From Alterirhizorhabdus solaris (GTDB taxonomy: Bacteria; Pseudomonadota; Alphaproteobacteria; Sphingomonadales; Sphingomonadaceae), in the NCBI RefSeq assembly GCF_007785815.1, contig NZ_VNIM01000003.1, positions 1 to 64,000 on the forward strand: a DNA stretch of 64,000 nt. The letters run 5' to 3'. Shown here piece by piece: positions 27,489-38,070 of the stretch; the first letter of the stretch is position 1, and every line of letters begins with the position of its first letter. The notes under the pieces are model-generated. The model was not told the origin of the DNA. It searched no databases and was given only the letters and a program-made list of their open reading frames with translations. The position numbers and the translations under genes were made by a program.

Positions 27489-27992
27489 ATGACTGTCCAA
27501 GAGACCCTCGATCCCGCCGTCAGCGCGCCGCCCCCCGCGACGTTTCACGATCTGATGGCCGGCGTCGGCTACACGCTGTTCCAGTGGAGCATGGTCGAGC
27601 AGTCGCTCGACGACGAGATCCTCGAACTGCGTCGCGCCGCCGGCGATATCGCGGCGCCGCACGTTCGCCCGCGCTCGATCAGCGAGCGGCTGGGCGAATG
27701 GCGCGCTTTGCTCGGCCGCGGACGCCGCCGCAATGCCGACCAGCATGCCGGGATCGAGCAACTGGGCGACCGCGTCCAGGATGCATTGCGGCTGCGCAAC
27801 CTCGTCGCCAACGGGCTGACCTCGGCGGCGATCGAGGGTGACGAGCCGGTGATCCGTTGCGCGCTGGGCTCAGCACGGGTCGCCGGCGCGGAAGAGGTGC
27901 GGCTCGGCATGACCGACCTGCTCGCCGCGATCGACGCGATGGAACGGATCCGCGCCGACCTGCCGTCGTTTCGCGGCCACGGCGAGTCCTGA
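27489..27992 (+). CDS. Hypothetical helical protein, possibly HEPN-like
   Basis: A 167-residue soluble protein with GYTLFQWSMVEQSLDDEILE and, 70 residues later, LRLRNLVANGLTSA. Spacing and pattern recall HEPN-type helical bundles, whose second helix carries R-N-x(3)-(H/N)-G; here the usual His is Asn. The resemblance is by eye only. It is followed after 7 bases by another small gene, so the pair is likely cotranscribed. Confidence 0.6.
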   Translation: MTVQETLDPAVSAPPPATFHDLMAGVGYTLFQWSMVEQSLDDEILELRRAAGDIAAPHVRPRSISERLGEWRALLGRGRRRNADQHAGIEQLGDRVQDALRLRNLVANGLTSAAIEGDEPVIRCALGSARVAGAEEVRLGMTDLLAAIDAMERIRADLPSFRGHGES

Positions 27993-27999
27993 GCGCCCC

Positions 28000-28272
28000 A
28001 TGGACCTCGACGCGCTGCTGTATCACTACCTCGGCACGGACGACCCGGCCACGGCGGACGCCGCCACGCTGGCCGCCGCGACCGATCGCATCGCCATCGA
28101 CCTAGGGGTCGAGCGCGAGGCCGGCCGCCGTTTCGCGCTGTGGGCGCTGATGGCGGTGCTGGGCCGCGCGCCCGACTCGGAGACGACCTTCAAGGGAGCG
28201 ACCGAGCGCCGGGCGGCGCATGATTTCGCCCGCCTGCTGCGCCGGGGTGAGGCGCTGGATGACGCCGGCTGA
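28000..28272 (+). CDS. Hypothetical small protein
   Basis: A 90-residue acidic, helical protein (MDLDALLYHYLGTDDPATAD, FALWALMAVLGRAPD). It starts 7 bases after the preceding gene and overlaps the YbaN-like gene by 14, which supports translation. No family recognised. Confidence 0.6.
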   Translation: MDLDALLYHYLGTDDPATADAATLAAATDRIAIDLGVEREAGRRFALWALMAVLGRAPDSETTFKGATERRAAHDFARLLRRGEALDDAG

Positions 28273-28663
28273 ACCGCCGCCACCGGTACTGACACCGCCC
28301 GCCGGCGTCTCGACCGCCCGGCGGCGGCTGTTCAACGCGCTCGGCATCACATCGTTCGTGGTCGGCAGCATCGGGATCGCGTTGCCATTGCTGCCCACAG
28401 TGCCGTTCTACATCCTCGCCGCCTTCCTGTTCGGCAAGGGCAACCCCGCGTTCGAGCGACGCCTGCTCGACCATCCGCATTTTGGCCCGCACATCCGGGC
28501 GTGGCGGGAACGTGGCGCGATCAGCCGACGCGGCAAGATCGCCGCGATCGTGATGCTGGCCGGCAGCGGCGTGATGGGGTTGATCTTCCTGCCGGCGCCA
28601 TGGGCCTATGTGCCTGCCGGCGTCGCGCTCCTCTCCGGGACCTGGATCGCCACCCGCCCCTGA
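28259..28663 (+). CDS. YbaN-family (DUF454) inner-membrane protein
   Basis: A 134-residue membrane protein with the DUF454 hallmark GIALPLLPTVPFYILAAFLF followed by the short cytoplasmic stretch ERRLLDHPHFGPHIRAWRER and two further hydrophobic segments (KIAAIVMLAGSGVMGLIF, APWAYVPAGVALLSGTWI). ATG 28259 has GGTGAGG upstream. Function of the family is poorly known; it lies third in a small operon of unknown genes. Confidence 0.82.
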   Translation: MTPAEPPPPVLTPPAGVSTARRRLFNALGITSFVVGSIGIALPLLPTVPFYILAAFLFGKGNPAFERRLLDHPHFGPHIRAWRERGAISRRGKIAAIVMLAGSGVMGLIFLPAPWAYVPAGVALLSGTWIATRP

Positions 28664-28714
28664 CGTAGCGGATCGCCGATTGTTCGACGCCAACGCCTGT
28701 CCTATCCCGTCGCG

Positions 28715-29599
28715 ATGGCGGAAGACGGCGAAGCGGACGAACTGCGCGCGATGGCGTCGCATCGCGGCTTTCGCCTCGTCCGTTCGCGGCGGCGCACGCC
28801 GGGGGTCGGCGATTATGGTCGGTACGGCCTTGCCGATCCGGCCACGGGCAAGCCGCTGTTCGGCATCGCCGACGACGGCGCCCTGACCGCCACCGCCGGC
28901 GAGGTGGCCGATCACCTGCGCGGCAGTGTCGCGGCGGGGTGGCGCGAGTCGGCCGATGCCACGCCCGACCCCCCGAAGCGTCCGGCCGGAAAACGACCGC
29001 CTGACAGCAGATCTCTCGCCGTATCGAAACCGGCCGCCGCACTGCCCGCGGGTGAACGCGACCGTGGCGACACCCGGCCTTCCGCGCCGGAACCCGCTCC
29101 CGCACCGAAGCGTCGCCGTGCCGCCAGACCCGAGCATCCGCCGAAGCCCGCTGCCCCGCCCCCCGAACCGGTACTGGCGATCCGCCATGCCACGCGCGCC
29201 GATGCGCCCGCCATCGCCGCGCTGCTTGGCATGTCATCGGCGGCGATCGAACGGCATATTGCGGCACAGGCGCGGGCTAGGGCGCCGTTGCTGGTCGCCG
29301 ATCGCGGCGGGGTCGCCGGTTGCCTCGGCTGGCATCCGATCCCGCTGCCCGATGGCGCGATAGGCCGCCTCGTGACGCTGGTGGTGGCCGAGCGATCGCG
29401 GCGACAGGGCATCGGCCGTGCGCTGGTCGAGAGCGCGATCGCCGCGATCACGGCGCGGGGCTGTAGGGCGATCGAGGCGATGAGCGATATCGAGGTCCGC
29501 AACGTCCACGGCTTCTTCCGCGCCACCGGCTTCACGCAGACCAGCTATCGCTTCGCGCTGGACATCCCTTCGCCGCGACGGAAGCAATCGACCGCGTGA
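28715..29599 (+). CDS. GNAT-family N-acetyltransferase with N-terminal extension
   Basis: 294 residues in three parts: an uncharacterised N-terminal domain (1-70, RRTPGVGDYGRYGLADPATG), a Pro/Ala/Arg-rich linker (75-145) and a C-terminal GNAT domain (150-285). The acetyl-CoA loop RRQGIGRALVESA and the late strand HGFFRATGFTQTSYRFAL are seen. Substrate unknown. Its 3' end overlaps the convergent tag gene by 55 bases. Confidence 0.8.
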   Translation: MAEDGEADELRAMASHRGFRLVRSRRRTPGVGDYGRYGLADPATGKPLFGIADDGALTATAGEVADHLRGSVAAGWRESADATPDPPKRPAGKRPPDSRSLAVSKPAAALPAGERDRGDTRPSAPEPAPAPKRRRAARPEHPPKPAAPPPEPVLAIRHATRADAPAIAALLGMSSAAIERHIAAQARARAPLLVADRGGVAGCLGWHPIPLPDGAIGRLVTLVVAERSRRQGIGRALVESAIAAITARGCRAIEAMSDIEVRNVHGFFRATGFTQTSYRFALDIPSPRRKQSTA

Positions 29600-30129
29600 T
29601 CGTCGACGATGCCGACCGCCTGCATCCATGCATAGACGATCACCGGCCCGACGAACTTGAAGCCGCGCGCCTTCAGCGCCTTCGATATCTCGGCGGAAAG
29701 CGGCGTCTGGGTCGGGATCGTCACGCCGTCGCCGCGTAACGGCACGCCATCGGTGAACGACCAGCAGAAACCGGCGAAGCCCTCACCCGCCTCCTGCATC
29801 GCCAGCCACGCGCGCGCGCCGCCGATCGTCGCCTCGATCTTGGCGCGGGAGCGGATGATGCCAGCGTCGCCGAGCAACCGCGCCACATCCGCCTCGCCGA
29901 ACCGTGCCACCACCGCCGGATCGAAGCCGGCGAAGGCGGCACGGAACGCCTCACGCTTGCGGAGCACTGTGATCCACGCCAGCCCGGCCTGAAAGCCGTC
30001 GAGCGCCAGTTTCTCCCACAGCGCGCGGCCGTCCCCCTCCGGCACGCCCCATTCGGTATCGTGATAGGCCCGCATCAGCGGGTCGCCGCGCGCCCAGCCA
30101 CAACGGACCGGCTCCTCCCGATCATCCAT
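29545..30129 (-). CDS. tag: DNA-3-methyladenine glycosylase I
   Basis: Excises 3-methyladenine from alkylated DNA. The 194 residues match the family length; the zinc-snap ligands are in place (C10 in RCGWARG, H23 in AYHDTEWG, H178 and C182 in DDHAVDCF). The core FQAGLAWITVLRKREAFR and KFVGPVIVYAWMQAVG are clear. Convergent with the GNAT gene, overlapping it by 55 bases. Confidence 0.94.
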   Translation of the reverse strand: MDDREEPVRCGWARGDPLMRAYHDTEWGVPEGDGRALWEKLALDGFQAGLAWITVLRKREAFRAAFAGFDPAVVARFGEADVARLLGDAGIIRSRAKIEATIGGARAWLAMQEAGEGFAGFCWSFTDGVPLRGDGVTIPTQTPLSAEISKALKARGFKFVGPVIVYAWMQAVGIVDDHAVDCFRRGEGMSSAKR

Positions 30130-30225
30130 CGTTCATCCTTTTGCTGCACTGCGGGATCGACCCCTCGGTCCCGTGCGTTGACCCCGAGATCGGCACGGCT
30201 GGTCCGTGGGCGCAAGGTGAAATCG

Positions 30226-31257
30226 ATGCAGAACCCGTTCCGTACGATTGCCAGGGCGCAGAAGCTGGTCCGCACCGGCCGCCCTTTCGCCGCCGCCACC
30301 GCGTTGCACACCCTGCTCGCGCCGCCTCCGGCGAAGCCCCGTGCCGCGCCGAAACGACGGACGAAACCCCCGCTGCCGGCACGCCCCGCCCCCGGCACCT
30401 TCGTGCAGGGCCGGCACACCAGCGCGCAGGGGGAAATGATCTACAAGCTCTACACCCCCGTCGGCTCCAACCGGCGGAAGTTGCCGCTGGTGGTGATGCT
30501 GCACGGCTGCGGCCAGTCCGCCGATGATTTCGCGGCCGGTACGGCGATGAACCGCCTCGCCGACGAATACGGCTTTCTCGTGCTGTATCCCGAACAATCG
30601 CGGCAGGCCAATTTCGGGCGCTGCTGGAACTGGCACCGACCCGGCGACCAGGTCCGCAGCGGCGAGCCGAAAACGATCGCCGCGCTGACCCGCGACATCG
30701 CAGTGATCTGTCATGCCCATCCCGGCCGCATCTACATCGCCGGCATCTCGGCCGGCGGCGCGGCGGCGGCGATCACGGCGGCGGCGTATCCGGAGCTGTT
30801 CGTCGCCGTCGGCGTGCATTCCGGCGTGGCGCGGGGTGATATCACGACGCTGACCGGGGCGCTGGGGGCGATGCGGAGCGGTAACGGCGGCGGCACCGGC
30901 AAGGCCCGCACCCCGCCGCCCACGATCGTTTTCCACGGCGACAGGGACAAGATCGTCCACCCCGCCAACGCCGCCGGTTTCCTCGGCCACCTGCGTCGTT
31001 CGACGACGAAGCCGCTCGTCAGTCGCGTCTCGCACGGGCGATCGGCGGGCGGGCGGGATTACACCTGCACCGTCCATGCCCACGCCGATGACGCGGTGGT
31101 GCTGGAGGATTGGGTGATCCACGGCAGCGGGCATGCGTGGTCGGGCGGCAGCGTCGCCGGCTCGCACACCGATCCGGCGGGGCCGGACGCCTCGCGCGAG
31201 ATGATCCGCTTCTTCCTCGCCCGCCGCCGCCCGACCGCACCGAAACACGCGGCATAG
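30226..31257 (+). CDS. PHB-depolymerase-family esterase
   Basis: A 343-residue alpha/beta hydrolase of the LpqC/PHB depolymerase family: oxyanion region VVMLHGCGQSADDFAAGT, nucleophile elbow GISAGG (S175), an Asp region (FHGDRDKIVHPANA) and a late HAWSGG histidine. The N-terminal 55 residues are basic and proline-rich without a clear signal peptide, so an intracellular or non-classically exported esterase is possible. ATG 30226 is preceded by AAGGTGA. Polymer versus small-ester substrate is not decidable. Confidence 0.85.
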   Translation: MQNPFRTIARAQKLVRTGRPFAAATALHTLLAPPPAKPRAAPKRRTKPPLPARPAPGTFVQGRHTSAQGEMIYKLYTPVGSNRRKLPLVVMLHGCGQSADDFAAGTAMNRLADEYGFLVLYPEQSRQANFGRCWNWHRPGDQVRSGEPKTIAALTRDIAVICHAHPGRIYIAGISAGGAAAAITAAAYPELFVAVGVHSGVARGDITTLTGALGAMRSGNGGGTGKARTPPPTIVFHGDRDKIVHPANAAGFLGHLRRSTTKPLVSRVSHGRSAGGRDYTCTVHAHADDAVVLEDWVIHGSGHAWSGGSVAGSHTDPAGPDASREMIRFFLARRRPTAPKHAA

Positions 31258-31557
31258 CGCTCGACGCCGGGGCCGGGCCGGCGGATATCGCCATGACGCG
31301 CCTTGTGCCGGTTGCCGGACGTTCGTGCAGTCGGCAACCATACGGTCGGATGGGAGGGGCGGCATCTTACCCAAACCGTCAGGACGATGGTCGTCCTCAA
31401 AAAAGTGTTGCAGCGCGGCCACCGTTATATCGCGCAGATTATGAGACTTTCCCTATAAGCCATTATAGGAAAGGGGACTTTCACGGCGCGCTTCCAGCAC
31501 CCCGGAAGACCTTCAAACGTCATGGAGAGGTCAAGCTTTCCGATCGGCGGTCGATCG
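31258..31557. other. Intergenic stretch with AT-rich palindrome
   Basis: 300 bases between the convergent 3' ends of the esterase and the acid phosphatase gene. No gene is visible. It holds the inverted repeat at 31447-31473, described separately. Confidence 0.6.
31447..31473. repeat. AT-rich inverted repeat
   Basis: CTTTCCCTATAA - GCCA - TTATAGGAAAG, complementary except for one bulged base. It is unusual in a GC-rich genome and lies downstream of both neighbouring genes. It could be a protein-binding palindrome, a remnant of a mobile repeat, or a weak bidirectional end. Confidence 0.55.
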
Positions 31558-32421
31558 TCAGCGGTCGGTCGCCGACGCCGCTCCCGCCTCGCTTGCACAG
31601 TCACGTGGCTCCGCGCGAACCTTCTTCAGCTCCTTGCGTGCGCGATCCATATCCTTCCGGAACACGGGGTCGGCGTTGAGCCGCGCGACATTCGCAGCGG
31701 CCGCGATCCGCCCCTCTTCCACGTCGCTCAGCCAGTGGACGTTGCAGATGCGGCGGCTGTCGCCGAACGCACGGCCCCTCGCCACCAGCGCGGCGGCCCG
31801 ATCGGGGATCACCTCGGCCAGTATCAGTCCCCAGCCGAAGCCGATGGCACTGTGGCCCGAGGGGTAGGAGCCGTCGCGTCGCAGCAGCGGTTCCCAGTCA
31901 GGGGTGCAGGTCGGCTGGCCGTTGACCATGAACGGACGCGGCCGCTGATACCGACGCTTGATCGCCGAGGTGGAGAGGCCGAGGTCCGCCATCGACTTGC
32001 GCATGAGCGCGTCGGTCTTCGGCGTCGTCTGCGGCCCGATCTCCACCCCCGCCGCGCAGGAGAAGCCGCTGGTGGCATGTGGGCCGAACAGTTCGGCGTC
32101 AGCCGTCGCCTGCGCCCAGCGCGGGGTGCCGCGCAACGCCAGCGCCGCCTGCATGCCCTCTGTGTCGCGCGCATCGGCAGCCGATCCCGCCACCGGCGGC
32201 GAAGGCGACAGGCCCGCATCGGCGGACAATGCCGGCTCGGCGAGATAGCCGGCCGCCATACGGTTCGGCGCGGCCGTGCCCGGCGAATCTGATCGCGCCA
32301 TCGCCGGTATCGATGCCGGGGCCGTAGAAGGCTCGGCCGGAGATGCCTCGACCAGCCCCTGATGCCCCGCGAACAGGACGGCACCGGCCGCCAGCATCGC
32401 CCAACGGTTCGCCATCGTCAT
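31558..32421 (-). CDS. PAP2-family class A acid phosphatase
   Basis: A periplasmic phosphomonoesterase. Signal peptide (MTMANRWAMLAAGAVLFAGH) then a low-complexity Ala/Pro/Ser stretch to about residue 85. The catalytic domain has all three PAP2 blocks: KRRYQRPRP, YPSGHSAIG and SRRICNVHWLSDVEEGR (active His in the last block). 287 residues, like PhoN-type enzymes with a longer N-terminal linker. Start 32421 has AAGGAA upstream. Confidence 0.88.
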   Translation of the reverse strand: MTMANRWAMLAAGAVLFAGHQGLVEASPAEPSTAPASIPAMARSDSPGTAAPNRMAAGYLAEPALSADAGLSPSPPVAGSAADARDTEGMQAALALRGTPRWAQATADAELFGPHATSGFSCAAGVEIGPQTTPKTDALMRKSMADLGLSTSAIKRRYQRPRPFMVNGQPTCTPDWEPLLRRDGSYPSGHSAIGFGWGLILAEVIPDRAAALVARGRAFGDSRRICNVHWLSDVEEGRIAAAANVARLNADPVFRKDMDRARKELKKVRAEPRDCASEAGAASATDR

Positions 32422-32530
32422 CGTCTTCCTTCCACCACCTGCCGTATCGCCACCGGCCCCATAATCCGGCCGCATGGCACCTGTGCGACAGGCCGCGTCG
32501 CCGGCCTGCCCCGCCCGAACGGACCGCCGC

Positions 32531-34204
32531 TCAGGGGGCGATATAGCCCAGCGTCTGCTGCTGCGGATCCGGTGAATCCGCCCGCCAGCGGACCGAGCCG
32601 AACGGCCGCTCCAGCCGGCGGCGGACGTGCCGGTCGGCCGGTGCCCTGCGATCGAAGCTGTTGGCATGCTCCTGCGCGGTATGATCCGTCTGGGTGAAGC
32701 GCGCGCGCATCCGCAGGTAATCCCCCCACGTCTGGCACTGATAGCGCTCCGTCCATCCGGCGGAGTCGGCGATATCGCGCGAGATCGACCAGCCGAACGC
32801 GCCGTTGCGCAACCGCACCCGCTGCACCTTCAGCATCGCGCCATAGAATTCGCGCGCATCCGCCGGGTCCACGTCATAATCGATCTCGATCACCACCGGG
32901 CCGGATCGCGGGGTCAGGGCGAGCGCCACCTCCGGCGTGTTCGTCAGTTCCACCAGCGCGACGTCGGCCTGGCTTACCTCCGGCAGCGGCAGCAGGCGGG
33001 CGACCAGCGGCATCGCCAGCAACATGACGCCCGAAGTGACGATCGCGCCCGACAGCGACCATTCCCCTGCGACCGAACCCCACACCCAGGCGCCGAACGC
33101 GATGCCGCCGGTGAGCGCGGAAGAGAACAGCGACAGCGCCCGGGCCGTCACCCAGCGCGGCGCGGAAAGCTGGACGGAGATGTTGAACAGCGCGATCGTG
33201 ACGATGTTGGCGCCGCCTGCAATGCCCAGCATCGCGCAGGTCAGCGCCAGCGAGTGGCTCAACCCGATTACGACCAGCGCCACGCCCGAGACGGCGGCCA
33301 GCAGCCTGGTCGAGATTTCGGTGCCCAGCCTTTCGCGAAAGCGATTGATCGTGAGCGCCCCCACCACCGCGCCGACCCCGCTGGAGCCCAGCATGATGCC
33401 ATAGGTGCCGGCATCGCCGCCCAGCATGGTCTTGGCGATCAACGGCGCCAGCGCCGTCGTCGTCGCACCAGCCATGCCGAACAGGAAGGCACGGATCAGC
33501 ACCACCCGGATCGAACCGGCGTACAACACATAACGCGCGCCCGCGACGATCGCCCGGTCGATCCGCTCCGGCGGCAGACGCGAGGGGATATGACGGCGGC
33601 GCCAGATAAGATACGCAAAGAGCAACGGCGCATAACATACCGCATTGATGGCGAAAGCCGCCTTCGCGCCCGCCGCCAGCACGATCACCCCGCCCAGCGC
33701 CGGGCCGAAGCTGCGCGCCAGATTGTAGCTGATCGTGCCCAGCGCGACCGCGGCGGGCAGATGCTCCGGCACCACCTGTTCACCGATCGAGGCCTGCCAC
33801 GACGGTGCATAGAGCGCGACGCCGGCGCCGATCAGGAAACAGAAGGCGAGCAGCACCCACGGCGTCGCCAGCCCCGCCCACGCAAGGGTCGTCAGGATCG
33901 CACCGAACAGCATCGAGATCGCCAGCCCGATCATCGCCACGCGGCGGCGATCGAACATGTCGGCGATGGCGCCGGCAGGCACCGCCACCAGCATCAGCGG
34001 CAGCATCAGCGCAGTCTGCACCAGCGCCACCATGCCGGGCGAGGAGGTGAGCCGGGTCATCTCCCACGCAACGCCGACACCCAGGATAAGCTGGCCGAAG
34101 TTCGACAGCAGGCTCGCCGTCCAGATACGCCGGAATACCGGCTCGCGCAGCGGCTCGAACGCACCTACCTTGCGCGCCGTATCGCTGCTGCTACTTGCCA
34201 CCAT
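32531..34204 (-). CDS. MFS exporter with C-terminal soluble domain
   Basis: 557 residues. The first 420 form a 12-helix major-facilitator transporter of the MFS_3/EntS type (FRRIWTASLLSNFGQLILG, AIADMFDRRRVAMIG loop between helices 2 and 3). About 130 residues follow (from VVIEIDYDVDPADAREFY) that look like a small alpha/beta-barrel domain ending in a basic tail. Start ATG 34204. Substrate unknown. Divergent from the GST gene over 282 bases. Confidence 0.85.
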   Translation of the reverse strand: MVASSSSDTARKVGAFEPLREPVFRRIWTASLLSNFGQLILGVGVAWEMTRLTSSPGMVALVQTALMLPLMLVAVPAGAIADMFDRRRVAMIGLAISMLFGAILTTLAWAGLATPWVLLAFCFLIGAGVALYAPSWQASIGEQVVPEHLPAAVALGTISYNLARSFGPALGGVIVLAAGAKAAFAINAVCYAPLLFAYLIWRRRHIPSRLPPERIDRAIVAGARYVLYAGSIRVVLIRAFLFGMAGATTTALAPLIAKTMLGGDAGTYGIMLGSSGVGAVVGALTINRFRERLGTEISTRLLAAVSGVALVVIGLSHSLALTCAMLGIAGGANIVTIALFNISVQLSAPRWVTARALSLFSSALTGGIAFGAWVWGSVAGEWSLSGAIVTSGVMLLAMPLVARLLPLPEVSQADVALVELTNTPEVALALTPRSGPVVIEIDYDVDPADAREFYGAMLKVQRVRLRNGAFGWSISRDIADSAGWTERYQCQTWGDYLRMRARFTQTDHTAQEHANSFDRRAPADRHVRRRLERPFGSVRWRADSPDPQQQTLGYIAP

Positions 34205-34486
34205 TTCGGCGCGATCCCCCGTAGTCCATTGATATTGCGTGGAACGAAACGCACCGTCAGCCCGCAGGACGACCTGGCCACCCGTTCCGGCCGATACCAT
34301 GATTGGCCGTCCGACCCGTCGCAGCGGGAGTGGCATGGCCCCGGCGGGCACGCAATAGCCGAGCACCGTGGTTCTCCCGACGGGCCACGGCATTGTCTTT
34401 GCGGCCGGCCCCCGGCACGATCCCGCCATCGAGTCGTACCATCGGGCACCGACCGGGGGACGGCTGCCACAATGTGGGAGAGGTTC

Positions 34487-35161
34487 GTGATCCCTGTCAT
34501 CACGACATTTGGCTGGGTGCCGCCTTTCGCGCGCGGGTTCGTCCGCGATCTGCGCCCGCGCTGGGCCTTCGAGGAAGTCGGCCAGCCTTATGAGGTCGCG
34601 CTGATCACCGATGCCAAGACGCCCGAGCATCGTCGGCACCAGCCTTTCGGGCAGGTGCCGAGCTACCGAGACGACATCGTCGACATCTTCGAGTCGGGCG
34701 CGATCGTGCTGCATATCGCCGAGCGCGCGGCCGTGGCCGGTGCGGGCCGCCTGATTCCGGCCGATGGAGCGGCGCGTATCCGGGCGATCCAGTGGCTTAC
34801 GGCGGCGCTCAATTCGGTCGAGCCGTTTGTCATGGCCCTGGCGATAAATGACATCTTCGAGGCCGACCGGGAATGGTCGGCCGCGCGCCATGCCAAGGTG
34901 GTCGAGGATCTCGATGGGCGCCTTGCCGACCTTCAGACGGCATTGGGCGAAAGGACGTGGCTGGAAGGCGAGGATTTCGACGTCGGCGACCTGATGATGG
35001 TGTCGGTGCTGGGCGGCCTGCGAGGCACCGGCGTCCTCGATCGCTTTCCGGCGCTTGCCACCTACGTCGCGCGAGGGGAGGAGCGCCCCGCCCACCGCAA
35101 GGCGATGGCGGACCATCTCGCGACATTCGAGAAGCCGTTCCGGACCGAGGGGTCAAGATGA
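34487..35161 (+). CDS. Glutathione S-transferase family protein
   Basis: A 224-residue GST: thioredoxin-like N-domain (ARGFVRDLRPRWAFEEVGQP, FGQVPSYRDDIVDIFESGAI with the glutathione-binding Pro and Glu-Ser) and all-helical C-domain (WLEGEDFDVGDLMMVSVL). I chose GTG 34487, which has GGAGAGG at 34477-34483, over ATG 34472 that lies upstream of the ribosome site. Substrate unknown. Confidence 0.85.
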   Translation: MIPVITTFGWVPPFARGFVRDLRPRWAFEEVGQPYEVALITDAKTPEHRRHQPFGQVPSYRDDIVDIFESGAIVLHIAERAAVAGAGRLIPADGAARIRAIQWLTAALNSVEPFVMALAINDIFEADREWSAARHAKVVEDLDGRLADLQTALGERTWLEGEDFDVGDLMMVSVLGGLRGTGVLDRFPALATYVARGEERPAHRKAMADHLATFEKPFRTEGSR

Positions 35162-35335
35162 TGCGCCGCCGCCCCGGATCTGCCTGCCGGGGCGACGGCA
35201 TCGTCGGTTTCCAACTGGCCGACCCGGCCGAAGTGTTCGACCGGACGCGGCGGTGGCGGATCACGCCGGAGCGATGACAGGCCTGGAAATATCGACAACG
35301 CCACCTCGCCGGGTTATGCCGGGCGGGCGTGGAGC

Positions 35336-35412
35336 GGCCTCTTAGCTCAGCAGGACAGAGCGCCACATTCCTAATGTGGGCGTCGGGGGTTCGAGTCCCT
35401 CAGAGGCCACCA
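35336..35412 (+). tRNA. tRNA-Arg (anticodon CCU)
   Basis: Full cloverleaf: acceptor GGCCTCT pairs with AGAGGCC; D stem GCTC/GAGC; anticodon stem CCACA/TGTGG with loop TTCCTAA, anticodon CCT reading AGG. The T arm is GGGGG-TTCGAGT-CCCTC; discriminator A and encoded CCA end the gene. 77 bases. Confidence 0.96.
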
Positions 35413-35735
35413 CGCTCATTCCTGCTGCGACGTGATTTTCCGGAGTTATCCGCTACACTTGGCAACCTCCTGATGAGGTTGGCCAATCCTGGCGGGCGTG
35501 AGCAGGGGTCGAGCAACGCCCTCACTCGTTGCTTCCATCGGCATTGTCGCACGCCGGTCCGACGGTTTGTCCCGCTCTCCAGCCCCGGCTTTCCTTGTCG
35601 ACGGGCGGTGATGCTCCATAAGCCTGCCCCGGCAGAAACCGGCACGTCATTCCAGGGCAAGACAAAACAATCGAGAGAGCCGGGGAGCCTCATAAACTGG
35701 ATTAGGTCTAGCAGACAGCCAGTTGCGGACGTTAC
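35413..35735. other. Intergenic stretch downstream of tRNA-Arg
   Basis: About 320 bases between the tRNA and the acylphosphatase gene. No integrase, no repeat of the tRNA 3' end, and no convincing reading frame was found. Composition is slightly AT-richer and patchy, as in decayed sequence. Confidence 0.5.
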
Positions 35736-36011
35736 CTATCCGGTCGTCCGCCGCTCGAACCCGGTCGTTCCGACCGGCGGCAGGTCGGTCGCCTCCACCG
35801 CTTCCACCCGTGCGCCGGACGGGCCGTCGCGACAGGCGTCGATGAACGCGGCGATGGCCGTCTCCTCGCCCTCCGCCACGATCTCCACCGTGCCGTCCGG
35901 CCGGTTACGGACCCAGCCGGTGAGGCCGGCGGCCCGGGCGCGGTCCTCCGTCCAGTAACGGTAGCCCACGCCCTGCACGCGGCCGCGCACGATCAGATGG
36001 CGCGCGATCAT
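35736..36011 (-). CDS. acyP: Acylphosphatase
   Basis: Hydrolyses acyl phosphates. The 91 residues have the phosphate cradle RGRVQGVGYRYWTED with its essential Arg and the substrate-binding Asn in GWVRNRPDGTVEIVAEG. Start ATG 36011 lies 2 bases after the acs stop, so it is read together with acetyl-CoA synthetase, whose acetyl-adenylate chemistry makes a link to acyl phosphates plausible. Confidence 0.94.
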   Translation of the reverse strand: MIARHLIVRGRVQGVGYRYWTEDRARAAGLTGWVRNRPDGTVEIVAEGEETAIAAFIDACRDGPSGARVEAVEATDLPPVGTTGFERRTTG

Positions 36012-36013
36012 GC

Positions 36014-37948
<1,935 letters not shown>

Positions 37949-38070
37949 TCGGCTCTCCCGTCTCTTTTCGTGGCGGCTACTCTATTGCGCCAGCGCGGCG
38001 CGTAAAATCCGTATGGCGGGCCGATCGGCGCAGGTCATGCCGCCCCGCCGCCCGGCCGGTGCCGCCGCCC

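Noticed and set aside
27123-27761. 212-codon minus-strand frame covering the mucR upstream region.
   Set aside because: It runs antisense through a better-supported gene at 27489 and changes character midway.
35400-35693. 97-codon minus-strand frame after the tRNA considered as an integrase remnant.
   Set aside because: No recombinase motif and it overlaps the tRNA 3' end.
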